From Terriglobia bacterium (GTDB lineage Bacteria; Acidobacteriota; Terriglobia; Bryobacterales; Bryobacteraceae), in contig JAIQFN010000001.1 of assembly GCA_020073265.1 (NCBI GenBank), forward strand, positions 186,001-250,000: a stretch of DNA of 64,000 nt. Reading direction: 5' to 3'. The notes under the pieces are model-generated. The model saw nothing but the letters and a program-made list of their open reading frames with translations. It was not told the origin of the DNA and did no database searches. Shown here piece by piece: positions 59,530-64,000 of this stretch. How positions within the stretch are numbered: the stretch's first letter is position 1; each line of letters opens with the position of its first letter. The translations under genes and the position numbers were made by a program.

Positions 59530-59846
59530 CCAGGGAAAACGGCGAGTTGGGGAGACACTACCAATGAGATCGGCCCAGGTAAACACTAGAAGCGTGCAAC
59601 CAGGTGGGAGTGAAGCATCTACCTCCGATGTAAGGTTGACGCGCAGATGGCGCGCCTGTTCAATATGTAAAACTTGCCAGGACCAATTCACCGGTTTGAG
59701 ACAAACCAGCCAAGTGCATTGCCAGTGCCCGCTCTCGAACGGCCGGTCCCACCTTCGAACAGTCCTGATCGCACCGCCGCAGCAGCAGCAGACATTTACC
59801 CCGGAAACCAGCGTGCTCTAACAATACCGATCTGGAGGTGTGCACC
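59530..59846. other. Intergenic stretch before the second ADOP gene
   Basis: 317 bp. One open frame on the plus strand (59564-59821) has no ribosome site and no recognisable product. No clear promoter or repeat was found. GGAGG at 59834-59838 is the ribosome site of the next gene. Confidence 0.5.
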
Positions 59847-62270
59847 TTGCTCAACGGCGTTTTCTCCGGCCTTCGCCCAACACTACGCGGCCTGAAGCGC
59901 AGTCCCGGCTTCACGCTGTTCGTCATCCTCACCTTCGCCCTTGGGATCGGGTCGTCGACGGCCATCTTCAGCGTCGCGGACGCATTTCTCTTCAAGCCGC
60001 TTGCGTTCCCGCAACCCGGCCGCCTGGTGATGCTGCACCAACGCGCACCGGGGAACACCAGCCTGCAAAGCGCCGTTGCGCCGGCCGATTTTCTGGATTT
60101 CCAAAGGCGCGTCACATCCTATGAAAACCTGGCCGCCTATCAGCAAGTGGACTTCAACGTATCGCAGAACGGCGACCCCGAAACGGTCTACTCCAGCGTC
60201 GTCACGCCGAATTTCTTCGATACGCTGGGCGCAAAACCGATACTCGGCCGCACTTTTGCCCGCGGTGAGGACTCACCCGGCAATAACCAGGTGGCCGTGC
60301 TCAGCTTCGGACTTTGGCAGCGCCTTTTCGCGGGCGACACCAATATCGTCGGCCGGCAAATCAAGTTGAACGGAAGCGTGTTCTCCGTAATCGGCGTCAT
60401 GAGCAAGAGCATCCGCTTTCCGGTGGGCGGCGAACTCTGGGCGCCCCTCACATTTTCGGCCTACGACCGCCAGGATCGCGAGAATCATACCCTGCGCGTC
60501 GTGGCGCGCTTGAAGAACGGCGTCTCCGAATCGCAAGCTCGCGCGGAGCTTCAGACCATCGCGGCGTCGCTCGCACGAGACTACCCGAAGACGAATCAAG
60601 GCTGGGGCATCCTGGTCCAGCCGCTGAATCGCTATATCGTCGGCGACTTCAATCGCGAGTACACGCTGTTCCTGCTCGGCGCGGTATTCTTTGTCCTGCT
60701 CATCGTCTGCGCGAACGTGATGAGCTTGCACTTCGCGCGCATCTCAGGACGTCAGAAAGAATTCGGCGTTCGCGCGGCCCTGGGCGCCAGCCGCTGGGGT
60801 ATCGCCAGAGAGATCGTCGCCGAGAGCCTGGTGCTGTCGCTCGCCGGCGGACTCGCGAGTCTCTTGTTTTCCAGTTGGAGCCTGTCGCTGATCCTCTCGA
60901 GCATGCCGGCCGACGTAGCGAAGTACATCGCCGCCTGGGATGACATCCAGCTGGATGGGCGCACGCTCGCCTTCACGCTTGCCGTGGCCGTGCTTGCCGG
61001 CATGTTCTCCGGCTTGCTTCCGGCGATGCGCATACGCCCGGACGTCAACGAAGCTCTAAAGGAAGGCGCTCGCGGCAGCTCGGCGGGGCGATCGAGACTG
61101 CGTTCCCGCAGCGTTCTGGTGATCGCTCAGATTTCCGCCGCGATGGTGCTGCTGGCGGGCGCGGGGCTGATGCTGAAAGGCTCGCGCTCGCTCATCACCG
61201 TCAACCAGGGTCTGCGCCCCGAATCGATCCTGACGATGCAAATGGTTCTGAGCGACCGGCACTACGGCGAGGAAAGTCTGCGCGCGGCGTTCTTCGACCG
61301 GATGCTCGACCGGGTCTCGGCGCTGCCGGGAGTGCAGGCCGCCACGCTGGTTTCAAATCCACCCTACGGCACGAACGAGCGCCTGCTGCCCTACACCGTG
61401 GAAGGACAGCCGGCCGAAAACGCGAGCCAGCGCAAATCGGCGCAAGTGATGAGCGTGAGCCCGAACTATCTCGAGACCTTCGGCATTCCACTGCTCGCCG
61501 GCCGCGAGTTTCGCGATTCCGACGGCCCGAAGGCCGAAGCCGTCGTCATCGTATCGGAGAATTTCGCGCGCCGAAACTGGCCGCGCGCGGATGCCATCGG
61601 CCGTCACGTGCGCCTGGGTACGCACGGCGATTGGCTCACGGTGATCGGGGTCGTGAGAGACGTGCGCTACAACCCGTGGACGGCGGAAATCGCGCCGGCC
61701 ATTTATCAGCCTTACCGCCAATCGGCCCTCTACTACACCTACGTGGCGGTCCGCGCCAAAGGCGATCCGCTCGCTCTGGCCGCTCCGGTGCGCCGCGCGA
61801 TCGCGGCTCTGGATATCGATCGGCCGCTGTGGGAGATCAAGACGCTCGAGCGTGTCATCGCCGGGCAACTCATCGGGCTCAACTACGTCGCCGTCATGCT
61901 AGCCGTTTTGGGCGGGATCGCGATCCTGCTTTCGGCAGCCGGAATTTACGGCCTGATGGCCTACACAGTCGTGGAACGAACGCGCGAGATCGGGATTCGC
62001 CTGGCTCTCGGCGCGGAGCGCCAGGACGTGCTCCGCATGCTCGCCCGCCGCGGGCTTTTCCTGACTCTCGCTGGGCTGGCCATCGGCCTGGCGATCTCGA
62101 TCCCGCTCGCACGCCTGCTTTCGAGCTTGATCTATGGCGTCAGCGCAAGCGATGGGACGGCCTTCGGCGCTACCGCGTTCCTGCTTGCGGCCGTCGCGCT
62201 CCTGGCATGTTACATCCCCGCGCGCCGCGCGATGAAGGTGGATCCGATGATCGCCCTGCGCCAGGAGTAA
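59847..62270 (+). CDS. ADOP/MacB-type ABC permease, without PadR partner
   Basis: 807 residues. The TTG at 59847 is chosen because GGAGG lies eight bases upstream; a GTG at 59838 overlaps that site. It begins directly with the first membrane region (LKRSPGFTLFVILTFALGIG), lacking the ADOP N-terminal coupling segment seen in the 52783 protein. Two MacB-type periplasmic domains (QPGRLVMLHQRAPGNTSLQS; PAIYQPYRQSALYYTYVAVR) and eight helices including REIGIRLALGAERQDVLRML. No PadR or ATPase gene is adjacent. Flanked by a duplicated piece of the upstream gene. Confidence 0.88.
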   Translation: MLNGVFSGLRPTLRGLKRSPGFTLFVILTFALGIGSSTAIFSVADAFLFKPLAFPQPGRLVMLHQRAPGNTSLQSAVAPADFLDFQRRVTSYENLAAYQQVDFNVSQNGDPETVYSSVVTPNFFDTLGAKPILGRTFARGEDSPGNNQVAVLSFGLWQRLFAGDTNIVGRQIKLNGSVFSVIGVMSKSIRFPVGGELWAPLTFSAYDRQDRENHTLRVVARLKNGVSESQARAELQTIAASLARDYPKTNQGWGILVQPLNRYIVGDFNREYTLFLLGAVFFVLLIVCANVMSLHFARISGRQKEFGVRAALGASRWGIAREIVAESLVLSLAGGLASLLFSSWSLSLILSSMPADVAKYIAAWDDIQLDGRTLAFTLAVAVLAGMFSGLLPAMRIRPDVNEALKEGARGSSAGRSRLRSRSVLVIAQISAAMVLLAGAGLMLKGSRSLITVNQGLRPESILTMQMVLSDRHYGEESLRAAFFDRMLDRVSALPGVQAATLVSNPPYGTNERLLPYTVEGQPAENASQRKSAQVMSVSPNYLETFGIPLLAGREFRDSDGPKAEAVVIVSENFARRNWPRADAIGRHVRLGTHGDWLTVIGVVRDVRYNPWTAEIAPAIYQPYRQSALYYTYVAVRAKGDPLALAAPVRRAIAALDIDRPLWEIKTLERVIAGQLIGLNYVAVMLAVLGGIAILLSAAGIYGLMAYTVVERTREIGIRLALGAERQDVLRMLARRGLFLTLAGLAIGLAISIPLARLLSSLIYGVSASDGTAFGATAFLLAAVALLACYIPARRAMKVDPMIALRQE

Positions 62271-62333
62271 CACCCGGTACCCGCCGGCGCGCCGCCAAGG
62301 TAAAACATGGCGATGAAAAAAGATACTACGTTC

Positions 62334-62499
62334 TTAAATGAACGACTTGCCAGTTTCCCCCGCTATGCTGCCGTACCTCTAACCAACGATCGCGACGAAG
62401 ACGTCACACTCCCGCACTTTGGCGAGGCCTTCTTTCATACACCTCGTCTCGGTATTCTTCCAAACCTTTGGCCACCGAGCTTAGGAATACGGTCCGCAT
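62334..62499 (-). pseudogene. Broken DUF4062 gene remnant
   Basis: On the minus strand, ATG at 62499 reads MRTVFLSSVAKGLEEYRDEV Y, the N-terminus of DUF4062, then runs to a stop (62404). In the next frame the text continues KEGLAKVRECDVFVAIVG, a TAG, then RYGSIAGETGKSFI and TAA (62334). DUF4062 normally reads CDVFVGIxGxxYG, so the gene shows an internal deletion of about 25 residues, a frameshift and a nonsense change, and has lost everything downstream. DUF4062 proteins are often joined to NTPase or effector domains in defence. Confidence 0.7.
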
Positions 62500-62576
62500 C
62501 GAGAAGTATCACTGTATCACGCGTTGATGATTCACCTCGCTGGCGGAATGCGATCACGCTAACTAGAGGGAACATG

Positions 62577-62743
62577 TGGTCGGGCGCAGGGACCTGCCGG
62601 GCTGCAACTATCGGCAGATTCTGCGATCGATTCACGACAAGCTGCTGGCGCTGGAGGATCGGGTGCTGACGATTCCGGAGCACGGGCCGAACACGACCAT
62701 CGGGCGGGAGCGGGCGCGGAAACCGTTTTTGCAGGGGCTTTAA
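62577..62743 (+). pseudogene. Duplicated 3' fragment of the glyoxalase II-like gene
   Basis: Bases 62581-62743 match 59367-59529 without gaps, with about 11 differences in 163 bases by eye. Translation from 62577: VVGRRDLPGCNYRQILRSIH, then DKLLALEDRVLTIPEHGPNT and TIGRERARKPFLQGL stop; the ligand glycine of IPGHG is IPEHG. A stop codon stands 15 bases upstream of the GTG, so only the fragment is present. It lies on the far side of the second ADOP gene. Confidence 0.85.
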
Positions 62744-62754
62744 CATGAAATCTA

Positions 62755-62880
62755 GTGCGAGATCGCAACACTTACGTTTGGTTACCCAAGAGTCTAGTGG
62801 AGGAGATCGACAAGATTGCGGGATCACGGGGGCGAAGTGCGAATCCAGCAGCAGCGAGATCACGACTGACGGCGGCATGA
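62755..62880 (+). pseudogene. Ribbon-helix-helix antitoxin-like remnant
   Basis: From GTG at 62755: VRDRNTYVWLPKSLVEEIDK, then IAGSRGRSANPAAARSRLTA A stop. The strand (NTYVWLP), helix A (KSLVEEIDKIAG) and SRGRS turn are typical of CopG/ParD-type antitoxins, but helix B (usually FIxEAxREKL) is shortened to NPAAARSRL. No ribosome site and no toxin gene. Probably a relic; a functional 41-residue protein is possible. Confidence 0.5.
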
Positions 62881-62940
62881 CGGAGTTTCGTGAGCCGTCA
62901 AGCCCCCTCCGTCGATATACTCAGTGTGAGAGTCCTGTTT

Positions 62941-63090
62941 GTGAAATCTGAACCAACTGCTCCACCGAAACCACCCGAGAAGAGCCCGCCTCCCGGGTAT
63001 CAGCCGTCGCTCGGCCGCAAGCTGTTCATGCTCGGCCTCTGCATCCTGGGGCTGATCATCGTCTGGACCTACTACTTCCGGAGCCAGTAG
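62941..63090 (+). CDS. Small single-pass membrane protein
   Basis: 49 residues from GTG at 62941 (GTG at 62890 would add 17 atypical residues). A Pro/Lys-rich cytoplasmic start (KSEPTAPPKPPEKSPPPGYQ) is followed by one membrane segment (LFMLGLCILGLIIVWTYYF) and a short RSQ end. No family recognised. The transmembrane pattern is well formed, but the ribosome site is weak. Confidence 0.5.
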   Translation: MKSEPTAPPKPPEKSPPPGYQPSLGRKLFMLGLCILGLIIVWTYYFRSQ

Positions 63091-63106
63091 GCCCCATAGT
63101 TACCGG

Positions 63107-63179
63107 CTCCCTAACGGTCGCGGCTCTGCAAGTGACTCTCGCCGCAGAACGCCGATTCTGAGCCGCGACCGTCAGGGAG
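63107..63179. repeat. Inverted repeat family D, 20-bp arms
   Basis: CTCCCTAACGGTCGCGGCTC (63107-63126) pairs with GAGCCGCGACCGTCAGGGAG (63160-63179) with one mismatch and a 33-base loop. It lies 16 bases after the small membrane protein stop and could end its transcript. From memory this sequence recurs in Solibacter-type genomes. Confidence 0.75.
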
Positions 63180-63205
63180 TGGTTGGCGGGTTTTTCAGCA
63201 AGCTC

Positions 63206-63475
63206 CTAGCCGCGCATTTCCTCGCGCTTTCGCCGCAGCTCGCCCATGACGTCTGAGACCAGTTCCTTGGCGTCGGTCAGGCACTTCGAGATCATCTGAA
63301 TGTCCATGGCGGGCTTGCCGGGTTGGCGGGCGCTCTGGCAGTAGACGCCGTGTTGGCCGACCAACACCAGGGCGTCGGTCAACAGGTCCAGGGTGACGGC
63401 CAGCCGGCCGCGCTCGGCACCCATCATAAACTCTTGTTTTTCCAGCTCTTCCCGGCGTTCGTCGTAGACAGACAT
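63206..63475 (-). CDS. Small helical hypothetical protein
   Basis: 89 residues with a GGAG ribosome site before the ATG. Mostly helical: DERREELEKQEFMMGAERGR, LAVTLDLLTDALVLVGQHGV, then ISKCLTDAKELVSDVMGELR. It resembles DUF1844-type or other small cytoplasmic helical proteins, but I do not assign it. Divergent from the last gene. Confidence 0.6.
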   Translation of the reverse strand: MSVYDERREELEKQEFMMGAERGRLAVTLDLLTDALVLVGQHGVYCQSARQPGKPAMDIQMISKCLTDAKELVSDVMGELRRKREEMRG

Positions 63476-63530
63476 GCTGACTCCATTGTAAGTTGCGGTA
63501 GCGCTAAAGTCTCTGGTCGCGGACGCCGAT

Positions 63531-63552
63531 AGTACCTCTCAGGAGAGGTACT
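63531..63552 (+). promoter_or_regulatory. Palindrome over the ribosome site of the last gene
   Basis: AGTACCTCTC (63531-63540) and GAGAGGTACT (63543-63552) are perfectly complementary with a two-base centre, ending one base before ATG 63554 and covering the GGAGAGG site. It may be a repressor operator or, in RNA, hide the ribosome site. Confidence 0.55.
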
Positions 63553-63553
63553 A

Positions 63554-64000
63554 ATGTCCACAAGGCGCCAGTTTCTGTTTTCAACCCTGATTTTCGCGTT
63601 CGTTCCGACGGCTACCATGTACGCCGCGCCGAGCGCGGTCGAGTATGTCGGTGGAACCGTGAAATCGATTCCCGCCAATTCGGTCGGCTCGCTGAGTTTC
63701 GCGGATGCCAAGGAGCTGCAGTTCAGCTACGGCGAATCGGTTTACAAGCTGCCCTACGAGCAGGTCACCGCGACCGACATCAGCAAGGGTGAGGGACACC
63801 ATATTCTTCGCAAGATTCCCGTGCCGTCGCTGACGCCGGGCAGGCGCAAGGAAACGCTGACCATCAGCTACAAGGATGCCGCGGGCACAACGGGAACGCT
63901 GAACTTCGAACTCTCCGCGAGCCAGGCCGCCGCGGCGCGCGACACGATCGCCGCCAAGAAAGCCGCGCCTGACGCCGAAACCGCCAGCCAGTCGAACGAG
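63554..64000 (+). CDS. Secreted hypothetical protein, cut by window end
   Basis: 149 codons visible from ATG 63554 with signal peptide (RRQFLFSTLIFAFVPTATMY). VEYVGGTVKSIPANSVGSLS, then KELQFSYGESVYKLPYEQVT is a paralogue of the module in the gene at 36686-37144. A second part (TLTISYKDAAGTTGTLNFEL) and a Lys/Ala-rich region follow. Open to the end of the window. Function unknown. Confidence 0.68.
   Translation, partial: MSTRRQFLFSTLIFAFVPTATMYAAPSAVEYVGGTVKSIPANSVGSLSFADAKELQFSYGESVYKLPYEQVTATDISKGEGHHILRKIPVPSLTPGRRKETLTISYKDAAGTTGTLNFELSASQAAAARDTIAAKKAAPDAETASQSNE

Noticed and set aside
59564-59821. 85-codon open frame before the second ADOP gene
   Set aside because: No ribosome site, odd composition and no recognisable domain.
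62307-62669. Plus-strand open frame of 120 codons in the gene graveyard
   Set aside because: It runs across the DUF4062 remnant in antisense and out of frame through the hydrolase fragment.

Overview
The window looks like chromosomal DNA from a GC-rich Acidobacteriota bacterium, probably of the Bryobacterales/Solibacter type. The support is family-level only: two very large FtsX/MacB-type permeases of the acidobacterial ADOP kind (one coupled to a PadR regulator), several secreted proteins of families I associate with acidobacterial genomes, frequent GTG/TTG starts and ATGA/GTGA/TAATG gene overlaps, and many short palindromic intergenic repeats. No rRNA, tRNA, CRISPR array, phage or intact insertion sequence was seen.

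Layout. 1-8.5 kb: 3' end of alanine dehydrogenase, then a minus-strand block (lipoprotein, MFS transporter, YprB-like RNase H-fold protein, ABC-F ATPase, TIGR03790 protein, DUF2252 protein, MetX-like alpha/beta hydrolase). 8.6-11.7 kb: class B asparagine synthetase plus GT4 glycosyltransferase. 11.7-17.3 kb: secreted hypotheticals, an intramembrane site-2 protease with CBS domains, a PafA-like phosphatase, an IscU/NifU scaffold and a Nudix hydrolase. 17.4-22.7 kb: molybdopterin oxidoreductase, GT-C-like membrane protein, M20 dipeptidase. 22.8-25.5 kb: secreted and small proteins, including a 41-residue basic protein, and an SGNH-fold protein. 25.6-29.8 kb is an accessory, partly broken region: a truncated ORF, a TIMP/NTR-like secreted protein with a chimeric tail, a Big_2-type secreted protein with a damaged N-terminus, and two copies of an 80-bp repeat. 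30.2-34.9 kb: Tat-exported two-subunit molybdenum hydroxylase, exported metallo-beta-lactamase-fold protein, tandem GNAT protein. 35-42.8 kb: GT87-like membrane protein, secreted proteins, UlaG-like hydrolase, TAXI binding protein, SurA/PrsA-type isomerase, low-complexity membrane protein. 43-50 kb: OsmC, DinB, HutF, BadF-type sugar kinase, GT-C transferase with a lipoprotein partner, methyltransferase. 50-55.4 kb: thymidine kinase, coiled-coil protein, DUF1801 protein, PadR-ADOP pair. 55.4-63.2 kb: orphan DUF433 antitoxin-like protein, a SLOG-SLATT membrane protein, YgfZ, a CopD-like protein, a glyoxalase-II-like hydrolase, a second ADOP permease and a short gene graveyard. The window ends inside a secreted protein gene.

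Most interesting material. (1) The SLOG-SLATT protein at 55.9-57.5 kb, a family predicted to act in nucleotide-signalled biological conflict, with a GHW in place of the usual GHR motif and an orphan DUF433 gene just downstream. (2) The 62.3-62.9 kb graveyard: a broken DUF4062 gene, a 163-bp duplicate of the 3' end of the nearby hydrolase gene, and a ribbon-helix-helix antitoxin-like remnant. Together these suggest a decaying defence/conflict island. (3) Several families of interspersed palindromic repeats (BIME-like), some supplying stop codons or hairpins between genes, and one whose core is embedded in the osmC coding sequence. All identifications come from reading motifs by eye; no database search was run.
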